From positions 1 through 64,000 of the forward strand of contig JAKQCT010000003.1 of the NCBI GenBank assembly GCA_029559035.1: 64,000 nucleotides of DNA. Direction: 5' to 3'. Shown one piece after another: positions 1 to 7,917 of the stretch. Source of the stretch: Acidobacteriota bacterium (GTDB lineage: Bacteria; Acidobacteriota; UBA4820). The notes under the pieces were generated by a model, which did not search any database, was not told where the DNA came from, and worked only from the letters and a program-made list of their open reading frames with translations. The number at the start of each line of letters is the position of its first letter. Within the stretch, counting starts at the first letter, position 1. The translations under genes were made by a program, and so were the position numbers.

Positions 1-3000
1 CGTAATCATAGCTTTCATGGATCTCCGCGAATGTGCTCTCATCGGTTGTTTTGGCGAAGGACAATTTCCCGAGGCCCTTGTTGGATGCGCCGTCATAGAT
101 CCATTCGTTCAGTCGCGCAAGAAAATTCCCGCTTGCGTCGATTTTTTCCTTTACTCTTATCCTTCCCTTTGCGTCGTAGGTGTTCTTGATTTTATAACCA
201 CCCGCAACCCCGTTGGCATCCTGATATCGAAGTATGTTGCCCCACACATCGTAGCCGTCATAGGGATCTAACGGGTTATCTATTGTCACCAGTCCGTTTT
301 CAGGGTTTTCAGAAGAGGTCAGGAACCCGAGATTATCGTAGGTGAAGGTCCTAATCTGTCCGTCAAGGTCAACCTTTACAAGCCGATCCTGGCTGTCGTA
401 AAAATATTCCGCGTCGGCGCTTTTGATGTTGTCGTTGTTGGGAGCATCAACAAATACAAGCCTGCCGAAGGCATCCTTTTCGTAGGTTGTTAAGGAGTTT
501 CCCGTAACGCCTTCTATGTTGTGCAGTGCCACGGTGTAATTATAACCGTCATAAGTCGTGTCCGTATAATTGCCATCAGGCTTGATGACTTTCATGACTC
601 TGCCGAGGGGGTCGGGCTGGCCGGATAATGTCAATTGCCCGCTGGTTGCCGAATAAGAGAAGCCTGGATATATGCTGGAGGCTGTCCCGAACAGGAAATC
701 GCCGTTTTTCCGGGGCAACGATGTGAGCGCATAAATCACATTAGCATCATCGAAGCTGACGTAACCTGTACGGCTTACGTCACCCTCTTTAAAGGGCTCT
801 GATACGAAGAATTCCCTTCCGTTCGGATCATATGCCTTTTCTACGACTGAATAGCTGCCGTCGGCCATTATCTCTTTCGATTTGGTAAGCCTTCCAAGGC
901 CGTCAAAATGGAAAACCTTATGGGTTGCAAGATTTCCGAGGGTATGATTTTCTCCCGTTGGATCGGGATTATATCCTCTCCCGTATTCGATTCTCTTGGT
1001 ATAACCGCCCTCAACCGGGTACCAGATGTATTCCGCCGCCTCGCTTTGAGTGGGAGCGATCTTTGTTAGACGCAGAAGGTTGTCGTAGGAATAGCCGGCG
1101 CCGATTCCATTGGCATCATGCTCCGACAAGATCATGCCCGTATTTGGGTCGATGCTTCTTTCTGCTTCCTTGTAACCCATCCCTAAGAATTGCTTTGATT
1201 TGACTACGCCGTATTCGTATTCGTACTTCACACCCTTCGAGGTGTCGCCTTTGTATGCAAGATGGATCTCTTCGATGGTGCCCCTGTATTGCTTGTTCGT
1301 TGCATCTGTCAAATTGTAGGTGCGCGTCTCGACCCAGTCATCGCTGCTTGCCATATAGTTCTGGGCGTTGCCGAAGCCTTCCCAGTAGAGATAATTATAA
1401 TTAGTCGGGGTCGGATCTGATATTTTATTTTTTAAGGAAAAACTTATAGTTGTTGGGATGGCTAAAGCAATCCTCTTATCCGCGCTGCCGGTATTGTTAA
1501 GCTCCGGGTTTTCGTCAATACCGTTATGCAATGCAGTTTCAAGAAACTGGCTTATTCCGGCGGTAACGACTTTTTTAGCAGAAGCATCATCTGCAACACT
1601 TATGTCATAGCTTGGGCTTGGCGAAGGATCATTGCCGCAATCCGCGCAATCATCAGGAAGAATGCCGGCAAATTGTGTCGGCGGAGGTGTTGCAGAATAA
1701 AAAGTAGCTTCAAATTCTTCCCTGTTTCTAAGATTCGCGCTGGCGTGCGGAGGAATATACTGCCTGATCGTGATTTTATATGGGGGTTGACCTGCCTGGA
1801 TATGTGAACCTGTATCCGATGTCAGAAGAAAATGGCCATGACCATCCCAGATGGCATTTCTCACTTCGCTCCATGCAAGAGTACTTCCGGAAGAGGAATT
1901 CTTTTCCTCTGTCTTGCTGTCAATTACCTGCCAATTCTCACTGTAATTTGCATTTGGGATGCCGCTAAAAGCCATCCTCTTCCATGTATTTGAAACGACA
2001 CGCACCGGGTTGACAATGTCACCGGGAGAGCTGTCATAAGAGCATCCGGAGTAGGTATTGTATGCAAAGCGGCGGGCTCTCTCCCAACTAAAAGCACTAT
2101 CATTCGCAAAATAGAGCGTATACAATTCATAGCCTGCACCACCCTGTTTGCTGGTTGGAATTTTATAGAGATGCAGGATTTTTTGTCCGTCTGGCAATGT
2201 TTCCTGCGCAAATCCAAAATCATCGCAGGTGGTACTATTGGGATTGATATACTGCATATCGAATCTTTCCCACTGCCTGACGGTATTATTAGTCCCATCA
2301 TTCTTCTTAACAGTTGTCACGCCAAATCCACCAACCCATTTAACTTTGACTGATTGGCCTGGCTGTTGTGTGTCTGGTTTTGGGTAATACGAAGTATTAA
2401 AATCGTAAATGTACGAGGCATAATCATATTGAGTATATCCACCCGTGGGGTAAGTTATCCTTTGGAGAGCTGATCCTTTTTCATCAAAACCTGGAATGGA
2501 AGGATCATGGCTGTAATAAGAAAACGACATGAACAGATTGTTCGAATCGGTGATCTTCGCCTTCGGAAAATCAATTCTCGAAAGCCTTGCAACACTAGAA
2601 CTGGACTGCCCTTGCAGAGTAGTGAAGTTAAAATAATAATCGGCATATCCGGGATTCCCACCATTTAAATACGGCACTGGAACCGAAATTGAACTAAGCA
2701 GGTTCGTAATATAGCCTGTGGGGGAACTGGAGTAGTCAAAATATATTCCTCTCCCACTGTTGTTATTGGGCGAACTGTCGTAAATGCTTGTTATATTGAA
2801 TCTTTGGACATTCGTCAACATATCAACAAACAGTTGGTTTACGATGGAATAGCTGTTTCCAAAGCGATCAGATACTTTAGTTACTGCCCATGTTTTATCT
2901 GCTGTATAGCCGGGACATCCAGAGCAGGGGACCGTATCTCGTGCCAGAGAATCAGCCAATTCCACGATTTTACCGTCGGGATAGTATAAAATCCATACGC

Positions 3001-3508
3001 CATTGCCATATTCCGCTTTGATATTGGATCCATCCAAGGTAATTCCATTGATCTCATCGGCCATATACAAAGCATGGGGCGTTCCATCAGCGTCATAATA
3101 AGTCAAATTGCACCCACCACAAATCGGGCTGCCACCTGAATTATCATTTGGTGCGTATTGTGGTAATGCAGTCAAAGCGCCATAAAATACGGTCCACCCA
3201 CCGGCGTTGTCAAATCCAAAAGCTTCCCCCGATCCCGGTCCCATATACCTCAGCTTGGCTTGGAAGGAGAGTTCAGGGCCCACAGGTATCGCCGGGCCTA
3301 TCGGGTAAATGACCGTCAAGTTGCCGTTGTAGATGTTCACGTTCTCATTTTCGCTTATCGTCGCAAAGGGCATCTGGGGAACAAATCCCGGCGCCGCTGT
3401 CCACGAGTCTGAGTAAGATGGCCCGGTAGCTTGGGCAAAAGAAGAAGTAAAAGCAAATGCGAAAACCAACACCATCCCCAGAACTTTTAAATAATTCTTT
3501 CCGTGCAT
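1..3508 (-). CDS. Rhs/YD-repeat secreted protein, C-terminus cut by window edge
   Basis: Reading the minus strand from an ATG at 3508 gives one uninterrupted frame of 1169 codons that runs off the left edge, so the stop and C-terminus are missing. A good Shine-Dalgarno (GGAGGAGG) sits 5-6 bases upstream of the ATG. The first 25 or so residues are a Sec signal peptide ending near SSFAQA. The N-terminal half resembles the beta-rich, Asn/Ser/Tyr-rich region that precedes the repeats in large Rhs-family proteins. The last 350 residues contain many YD/RHS units, for example SYDNLLRLTKI, FHFDGLGRLTK, TYEKDAFGRLVFVD and YFYDSQDRLVKV. Rhs proteins form a hollow shell that encloses a variable C-terminal domain, often a toxin. 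That part would lie outside this window, so toxin activity and a cognate immunity gene cannot be judged. Family assignment is secure; function is inferred. Confidence 0.9.
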   Translation of the reverse strand, partial: MHGKNYLKVLGMVLVFAFAFTSSFAQATGPSYSDSWTAAPGFVPQMPFATISENENVNIYNGNLTVIYPIGPAIPVGPELSFQAKLRYMGPGSGEAFGFDNAGGWTVFYGALTALPQYAPNDNSGGSPICGGCNLTYYDADGTPHALYMADEINGITLDGSNIKAEYGNGVWILYYPDGKIVELADSLARDTVPCSGCPGYTADKTWAVTKVSDRFGNSYSIVNQLFVDMLTNVQRFNITSIYDSSPNNNSGRGIYFDYSSSPTGYITNLLSSISVPVPYLNGGNPGYADYYFNFTTLQGQSSSSVARLSRIDFPKAKITDSNNLFMSFSYYSHDPSIPGFDEKGSALQRITYPTGGYTQYDYASYIYDFNTSYYPKPDTQQPGQSVKVKWVGGFGVTTVKKNDGTNNTVRQWERFDMQYINPNSTTCDDFGFAQETLPDGQKILHLYKIPTSKQGGAGYELYTLYFANDSAFSWERARRFAYNTYSGCSYDSSPGDIVNPVRVVSNTWKRMAFSGIPNANYSENWQVIDSKTEEKNSSSGSTLAWSEVRNAIWDGHGHFLLTSDTGSHIQAGQPPYKITIRQYIPPHASANLRNREEFEATFYSATPPPTQFAGILPDDCADCGNDPSPSPSYDISVADDASAKKVVTAGISQFLETALHNGIDENPELNNTGSADKRIALAIPTTISFSLKNKISDPTPTNYNYLYWEGFGNAQNYMASSDDWVETRTYNLTDATNKQYRGTIEEIHLAYKGDTSKGVKYEYEYGVVKSKQFLGMGYKEAERSIDPNTGMILSEHDANGIGAGYSYDNLLRLTKIAPTQSEAAEYIWYPVEGGYTKRIEYGRGYNPDPTGENHTLGNLATHKVFHFDGLGRLTKSKEIMADGSYSVVEKAYDPNGREFFVSEPFKEGDVSRTGYVSFDDANVIYALTSLPRKNGDFLFGTASSIYPGFSYSATSGQLTLSGQPDPLGRVMKVIKPDGNYTDTTYDGYNYTVALHNIEGVTGNSLTTYEKDAFGRLVFVDAPNNDNIKSADAEYFYDSQDRLVKVDLDGQIRTFTYDNLGFLTSSENPENGLVTIDNPLDPYDGYDVWGNILRYQDANGVAGGYKIKNTYDAKGRIRVKEKIDASGNFLARLNEWIYDGASNKGLGKLSFAKTTDESTFAEIHESYDY

Positions 3509-3539
3509 CCTGTTCCTCCTCCATTACCCGTATGGCTCC

Positions 3540-3567
3540 AATCTACACCGAAAAATATATTTGTCAA
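3540..3567 (-). promoter_or_regulatory. Sigma-70-like promoter for the Rhs gene
   Basis: On the minus strand a perfect -35 TTGACA (3562-3567) is followed after 16 bp by TAGATT (3540-3545), a 4/6 match to the -10 box. It lies about 30 bp upstream of the Rhs start codon. The 3568-3750 stretch further upstream shows no other convincing gene. Confidence 0.6.
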
Positions 3568-3781
3568 CGTGCACTGAGTTCCATTTTGTTTCAGGTGATT
3601 AACGCATCTTTGAAAGGGTTTCGGGGTGTCGTTCCAAATGACACGGTGAAGGGGTATTATATTGCTTCGCTAGGCGTGAGCCTTATGGCGGAAGACTGAT
3701 GATCCAGTAGAAAATCGTCATTTATTTTCTTTTTTTTGGTTTGTTGCCTGGATTGCAAAGTGGGATGCTGTTTATAAAGCA

Positions 3782-3807
3782 AGCCCCCGCCGTTGCCGGC
3801 GGGGGCT
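3782..3807 (-). terminator. Rho-independent terminator of the 3826-4557 gene
   Basis: A 9-bp perfect GC stem (GCCCCCGCC / GGCGGGGGC, 3783-3791 and 3798-3806) with a 6-base loop follows the stop codon at 3826 by about 20 bases on the minus strand. The downstream side reads TTGCTTTAT, a weak T-tract. Position and stem strength support termination. Confidence 0.75.
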
Positions 3808-3825
3808 GCTGCAACTGTCTCCCGT

Positions 3826-4557
3826 CTAGCTTAACTTCTCAAGGACGGGAGTCTCCTTTTTAGGGAGAACTATTGGCGGGGGCTGGACTGCGGTTTTCCG
3901 CCTCCGGATTGTTGGGATCAGGTCCTTGAACCTGAGGGCGATCACCGGCTCGGTGTCCATGAACTGCAAGTATCCTGCGGTGGCGATCTCTTTGATCGCC
4001 TTCTCGACCCTCAACTGGAGGATGTTCTTCTCTGTCGTGAGGATCTTCTTGTGCTTCATCCCGCTGTCCTGGCTCTCGCGAGCGGCCTTGAGGTCGTCAA
4101 GGATGGCCTGCCCGTTGCTGATGTCGGAATCAAGGACGCCGCACGCCTGAAGGTCGCCGGGCGATTCCGCCGCCACCTTGAGTATCTGCTCGATAGCCGC
4201 GACGACGGCGGCAGAGCGGCTTGAGTAAAGCCTCTCTCCGACACCAACCGCCTTGCAGAGGCCTGGCGCCCCGTCCCGCTTCTTGACGGCTTCCCGTATG
4301 GCGGCAACCCAAAGGGCTCCCATCTTCGAGATGCTTTCTTCGGCGTCTGTCAGGGATTTGACGTCTATCTTGTTGGCTTCCCTTCCGGTGAACAGCCCCT
4401 CAAGGGCGGTTATGTCGCTCGGGAAAGCGTCGAGGAGGCCTTCCGGGAGCCTCGGTTCAAGCTCCCTCCTTCTGCCTTCCAGCAGGGAAACGGTCTCTTT
4501 TGCAAGTTGAAGGGCGTGCGAGATAGTGTATCTGGTATTGATTGACTTGTAGCTCAT
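3826..4557 (-). CDS. Hypothetical helical protein
   Basis: A 243-residue soluble, mostly helical, charged protein of no family I recognise. It has no signal peptide or membrane segment. The C-terminal tail is proline- and lysine-rich (AVQPPPIVLPKKE), and residues around 160-210 look like coiled coil. The ATG at 4557 is preferred over the ATG at 4584 because AAAGGA lies 9 bases upstream of it, while the earlier ATG has no Shine-Dalgarno and sits inside the loop of an inverted repeat (4575-4597). The gene stands alone with its own terminator. The next gene upstream on this strand begins beyond an 880-bp stretch that holds the 21-bp repeat array. Protein function is unknown. It looks like a real gene because of the ribosome site, codon pattern and terminator. 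Confidence 0.7.
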   Translation of the reverse strand: MSYKSINTRYTISHALQLAKETVSLLEGRRRELEPRLPEGLLDAFPSDITALEGLFTGREANKIDVKSLTDAEESISKMGALWVAAIREAVKKRDGAPGLCKAVGVGERLYSSRSAAVVAAIEQILKVAAESPGDLQACGVLDSDISNGQAILDDLKAARESQDSGMKHKKILTTEKNILQLRVEKAIKEIATAGYLQFMDTEPVIALRFKDLIPTIRRRKTAVQPPPIVLPKKETPVLEKLS

Positions 4558-4574
4558 CGATCTTGGTCCTTTCT

Positions 4575-4597
4575 CCACAGACATTTATCGTCTGTGG
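4575..4597 (-). promoter_or_regulatory. Perfect 8-bp inverted repeat in the leader
   Basis: CCACAGAC (4575-4582) and GTCTGTGG (4590-4597) are perfect inverted repeats separated by 7 bases. They lie directly upstream of the Shine-Dalgarno of the gene starting at 4557 and overlap its edge. This could be an operator or an RNA hairpin that hides the ribosome site. Confidence 0.5.
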
Positions 4598-4817
4598 TGA
4601 ACATATCCTTATTTTTGCCCGCCTGTCACCCATTTCCCCCTGTCGGTTGGTGAGGGCACGAAAGGAAGAGAAATGAAGGAAACAGGCTTCCAGTTGGTCG
4701 ATTTGTTGCCGGATCGGCGCGTTTTATTGCGGCGGGGGGCGCTCGAACAAAACGGCATATTTGAATATGTCCTTTAATATCTTGATGATAAGACTATATT
4801 CAGGTTTCCCGGCAACA

Positions 4818-5132
4818 ACCGCCAACCTATTTTTGCAAATGTACAGAGGCCAAATACAAACCGCCAGAGTATTTTTAAAAATGTCCGGGCTTGTTTGAGA
4901 AAGCGCCAACCATTCGGGAAAAATGTCCAATGTATTTTGAGAAATGTCCGGAGTCTCCGGAAAAACCGCCAGGGCTTCAAGCGTAATGTCCACTGTTTCG
5001 GGACAAATGTCCGCCCTTCTAACAGAAATGTCCGGGCTTTCAACAAAAACCGCCGGGGTTCTTTTGAAAACCGGCAGGATCTTCCGTGCAATGTCCCACA
5101 AGCCGGGAAAAATGGCCGCAAGAACGGATGAA
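4818..5132. repeat. Fifteen-unit degenerate tandem array with exact 21-bp period
   Basis: Units start at 4818, 4839, 4860, 4881, 4902, 4923, 4944, 4965, 4986, 5007, 5028, 5049, 5070, 5091 and 5112, with no indel. Each unit opens with ATGTCC or ACCGCC (variants ATGTAC, AGCGCC, ACCGGC, ATGGCC) and most end in two to four A. Because 21 is a multiple of 3, several frames stay open. The minus-strand frame 5236 to 4724 reads as heptapeptides such as PDISQNT, LDIFPEW and LALSQTS. Another minus frame gives RTFLK/WRF-type heptads, and a plus frame gives KNVRxxx/KNRQxxx. None has a convincing ribosome site; the 5236 frame would need TTG. The spacing also equals two turns of B-DNA, so a protein-binding or curved-DNA array is equally possible. 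The surrounding 4598-5478 stretch has no other supported gene. Confidence 0.9.
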
Positions 5133-5388
5133 TTGTCGCTATTGTTTTTGAAAGGGGGGATGGGACAGCCTGCCTGTTGCCTTTCTTTCAGACTGCCGGG
5201 GGCGGAACGGGTTGTTTGCGCGCTTCCTTTTCTCAATCTACGGCCCGGACATCACTCTTCCGCTCCTCCTGAGGCGCCAATTGCGCCCGACCCATGCAAC
5301 CGCACCATGCGGCTACACATATATTATACAACCTTACCTGGCACAATCCGTGCTACAGGTACTGATGTTGGGGAAAGACTAAGACAAA

Positions 5389-5414
5389 GGGCGGGTTTCG
5401 AGCCCGCCCCTACA
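5389..5414 (-). repeat. REP-like GTAGGGGCG palindrome, copy 1
   Basis: On the minus strand this reads TGTAGGGGCGGG, a 7-base loop, then CCCGCCC, a strong GC hairpin. On the plus strand the T-rich sequence after the hairpin could also terminate transcription. It shares the TGTAGGGGCG lead and palindromic layout with 16863-16887, so both belong to one dispersed intergenic family. Confidence 0.65.
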
Positions 5415-5478
5415 TTCATTTTTCAAATTTTCTTTTACAATACAGACGCGCTTGCGCTGACAACATTCAGGAAACATA

Positions 5479-6369
5479 TCAGAGTTTTTTGCTCGGCTTG
5501 AGATATATCTTCTTATTGGCGTAATCAAGGATGAAGTTGAAATGCATGAGGGCGCCGCAGCCGAGGATGGCGTCCGCTTCCTTCTGCTTAGAGCGGCTTT
5601 GGGACGCGACGGCGGCATCCACATCATTCAGCTCGTAGGGGCCTATGATCAGTTTCTTTATGTGACAGCTTTTTCCCTTGACATCCCCGCTCAGCCCCCT
5701 GCCGAGGACGGTTTCTACGGTCTTTTCGGGAGTTTTGAATTTCATCCCCTTCTTCTCGATGAGAACTATCGGCGTTGAGTCGGCGAAGTCGATGTAAACA
5801 GACAACTTTACAGGCTTCTCTCCGGCGACCGAGACGGACGCGTCGATCCAGGGGGTCATGTTCTCCTTGAAATATAGAGGAAGCTCCGTCCAGCTCTTGT
5901 CCGGCTTGAAGCCCTGCCCGTGGAGCAGCATCACGCCCCTGTCGTAGTCGAATTCGGTGACAAAGTGGCCGAACAGGGAATAGCCTATCGCTCCGTTCGA
6001 GGGAAACCCCTTGAAGCCGTCGCCCCTGAGGACTATGACCATCTGTTCCGGCAATTTGACGCTTCCCGCGGTAACATTGGACGACCTTATTACCAAAGCG
6101 TCGCTATCCTTCCCGCTCCCGGCCCCGCCTATCCTGGCGCTCGCCGCTCCTTCGAGGTTCAGTTTTTCCCTGATCTCGGGGTTGTAAACGAGTATCCCGT
6201 CGTATGAAAAGCCGGTGTCGAGGATAATGTCGGGGATGACGATTCCGTCAACTGACAGAGTGATCAAGGTCTTGTCGTGTTTCAAGGCGATGGGTATTTC
6301 AGGCGGCGCCTGGCAGAACGCGGCCGAAAAAAATACTGCCAACAGAAGAAATAACGCCTTTGCTTTCAT
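5479..6369 (-). CDS. Exported retropepsin-like aspartyl protease family protein
   Basis: 296 residues with an N-terminal signal peptide (hydrophobic run ending near AAFCQA). An LDTG motif at residues 50-53 (catalytic Asp51) with hydrophobic flanks matches the retropepsin-like Asp_protease_2 family. The second half has a repeated architecture: VYIDFADSTP near residue 193 stands where a second D-T/S-G would be, and the closing GCGALMHFNFILDYANK segment resembles the end of such domains. The second motif lacks Gly, so the protein may use one active-site Asp and dimerise, or be non-proteolytic. It likely acts in the periplasm or on the cell surface. It stands alone; the methyltransferase gene at 6476 is divergent. 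Substrate unknown. Confidence 0.75.
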   Translation of the reverse strand: MKAKALFLLLAVFFSAAFCQAPPEIPIALKHDKTLITLSVDGIVIPDIILDTGFSYDGILVYNPEIREKLNLEGAASARIGGAGSGKDSDALVIRSSNVTAGSVKLPEQMVIVLRGDGFKGFPSNGAIGYSLFGHFVTEFDYDRGVMLLHGQGFKPDKSWTELPLYFKENMTPWIDASVSVAGEKPVKLSVYIDFADSTPIVLIEKKGMKFKTPEKTVETVLGRGLSGDVKGKSCHIKKLIIGPYELNDVDAAVASQSRSKQKEADAILGCGALMHFNFILDYANKKIYLKPSKKL

Positions 6370-6475
6370 CAGATGCCTCCCGACGCCATGTTCATTTCAT
6401 CATCGGGTCTCGATTTTGTCAACAAGCACTTGCGGATAGGAGGCAGTGATACTAAAATGGTGCCGGAGGGCTCGC

Positions 6476-7168
6476 ATGATCTCTTCTAACTCATTCCAAT
6501 TCGACCGGCTGAAGTGCCTGAGACAATGGCTTTACCGTGAAGTCAAGATCGCGAAATATTCTTCCGTGCTCGACATCGGAGCGGGGGACCTGAGGATCAG
6601 CGCGGAGATCGCCGACCACATCAAGCACAAGGTCCACGCTCTCGACATGGTGAAGCCTCCCGTTGTCCCGAACAATGTCGTATTCGTGAAGGGCAAGGCG
6701 GAAAAACTGCTCTCCGACAGGGAAAAATTCGATGTGATAACGGCGAGCTTTTTTTATTTCTGGATAAAAGACCTTCCGTCGCTTCTCGGGAAGGCCAAGA
6801 AAGTCCTCAAGAAGGACGGCATCCTCATGTTCCTCTCGGAGCCGCAGTTCTCGGAGAGGGTCGACACGCCGGATTCGGGGCTCAACTCGGAGTTCAAGAA
6901 AGGCCTCAAGAAGATGGGAGCCAACCCCAACATCGAGAAGGCTCTCAAAGAATCCCTGGCCAAGGCGGGCTTCAAGGCGACATTCTTCAGGACCAACGAA
7001 AAGGTCGTCATCGAAAGGAAAGACGAAATAATGGAAGAGATCGAGTTCCTCTTCCGGAACGGGGCGATAAACCAGAAACAGAGGGACCTCATTACGAAGA
7101 AGGAACTGTCGTACGAGAGCAAGGAGGTGTTCGTCCCGATCGTCTACGGGTACGCTACACCGAACTGA
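6476..7168 (+). CDS. Class I SAM-dependent methyltransferase
   Basis: 230 residues with the Rossmann-type SAM motif I VLDIGAGDLRI near residue 30, an acidic residue ending beta-2 (ALDMVKPP) and a motif IV-like FDVITASFFYF stretch. The helical C-terminal half (residues 130-200) is lysine-rich and lacks the signatures of a named rRNA, small-molecule or quinone methyltransferase, so the substrate is unknown. The ATG at 6476 has GGAGGG 5 bases upstream. A GTG at 6446 in the same frame has AGGAGG only 2 bases away and would add ten unconserved-looking residues, so I prefer the ATG. It is a single gene, divergent from the aspartyl protease gene and followed by a repeat-filled gap. Confidence 0.8.
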   Translation: MISSNSFQFDRLKCLRQWLYREVKIAKYSSVLDIGAGDLRISAEIADHIKHKVHALDMVKPPVVPNNVVFVKGKAEKLLSDREKFDVITASFFYFWIKDLPSLLGKAKKVLKKDGILMFLSEPQFSERVDTPDSGLNSEFKKGLKKMGANPNIEKALKESLAKAGFKATFFRTNEKVVIERKDEIMEEIEFLFRNGAINQKQRDLITKKELSYESKEVFVPIVYGYATPN

Positions 7169-7201
7169 GCGCGGGGACTCAGGGAACGCGACCCGCCAGC
7201 G

Positions 7202-7351
7202 ACAAGCTACGCTTTCATTTAGAATATTAAAGATTAAATTTCAAATTTTAAAATTGTGGAATCATTTCCTTATTGAACTTCAGTTCTTCAGCCTTCAGCC
7301 CCAGCTTGCGGCGCATTGAAAATTGAAAAATGAAGATTGAAAAGTGAAAAA
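7202..7351. repeat. 150-bp intergenic direct repeat, copy A
   Basis: Nearly identical to 7412-7560, offset by 210 bp, with a one-base deletion in copy B and a few end substitutions. It contains AT-rich GAAAATTGAAAAATGAAG runs and a CTTCAGCCTTCAG segment that recurs in other gaps (16808-16850 inverted, 38590-38620). No gene is visible in 7169-7645; the rest of the gap is this repeat pair plus a linker. Confidence 0.85.
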
Positions 7352-7411
7352 TGGTGGAACCCCCTTTAATCCTCCTTTGCAAAGGGGGAGAGCGAAGCCT
7401 GGCGAATTCTA

Positions 7412-7560
7412 ACAAGCTACGCTTTCATTTAGAATATTAAAGATTAAATTTCAAATTTAAAATTGTGGAATCATTTCCTTATTGAACTTCAGTTCTTCAG
7501 CCTTCAGCCCCAGCTTGCGGCGCATTGAAAATTGAAAAATGAAGATTGAAAAGCGAAAAA
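7412..7560. repeat. 150-bp intergenic direct repeat, copy B
   Basis: Second copy of the 7202-7351 unit in the same orientation. High identity between the copies suggests a recent duplication of an intergenic repeat rather than conserved function. Confidence 0.85.
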
Positions 7561-7644
7561 GTGAGGAATCATTTCCTTATTGAACTTCCGCACTGATGCT
7601 CTTCAGCGCTAATGTCAGCCTTCCGTTCTGATAGCCTCCTACCT

Positions 7645-7917
7645 AGAGCCTATCCGTAAATAGGGCATAGTCGCGCGCGTGGCGCCGGGCCAGCAGGTCA
7701 AGGCGGCCGACCGAAGTAAGGCTTTTCTGCCTTTCAAGGGAGGTCAACACAGTCATGCGAAGCCCGCCGCCCGCGCCCTTCGGGACGGGGCTGTCGGAGC
7801 GTCCGGCTTTGTCAGCTCGCTCATCCGATGCGCCAGACATCGGCCTTCGTTCGCTTCCGCGCCATGCATCTCCGACAACTACCGTCGCGGCCATGTCTTA
7901 TTTCCGGATAGGCTCTT
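7645..7917. mobile_element. MITE-like 270-bp element with terminal inverted repeats
   Basis: The left end (7645-7680) begins AGAGCCTATCCG, and the right end (7880-7917) reads AAGAGCCTATCCGG on the opposite strand. The two arms match at about 30 of 38 positions. The right arm is also 37/39 identical to 38866-38904. The GC-rich interior encodes no recognisable transposase. The right arm supplies the last residues and stop codon of the EamA transporter gene. Size, inverted ends and a second distant arm suggest a non-autonomous mobile or REP-type element; no target duplication was identified. Confidence 0.6.

Noticed and set aside
4724-5236. 170-codon minus-strand ORF across the array
   Set aside because: Fully open and heptad-like, but needs a TTG start with weak signals; kept only as a hypothesis under the repeat.
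4944-5501. 185-codon plus-strand ORF
   Set aside because: Starts inside the 21-bp array without a ribosome site and ends in unrelated sequence; its length follows from the array period.
7643-7894. 83-codon minus-strand ORF inside the MITE-like element
   Set aside because: No transposase or other domain; bounded by the inverted repeats.
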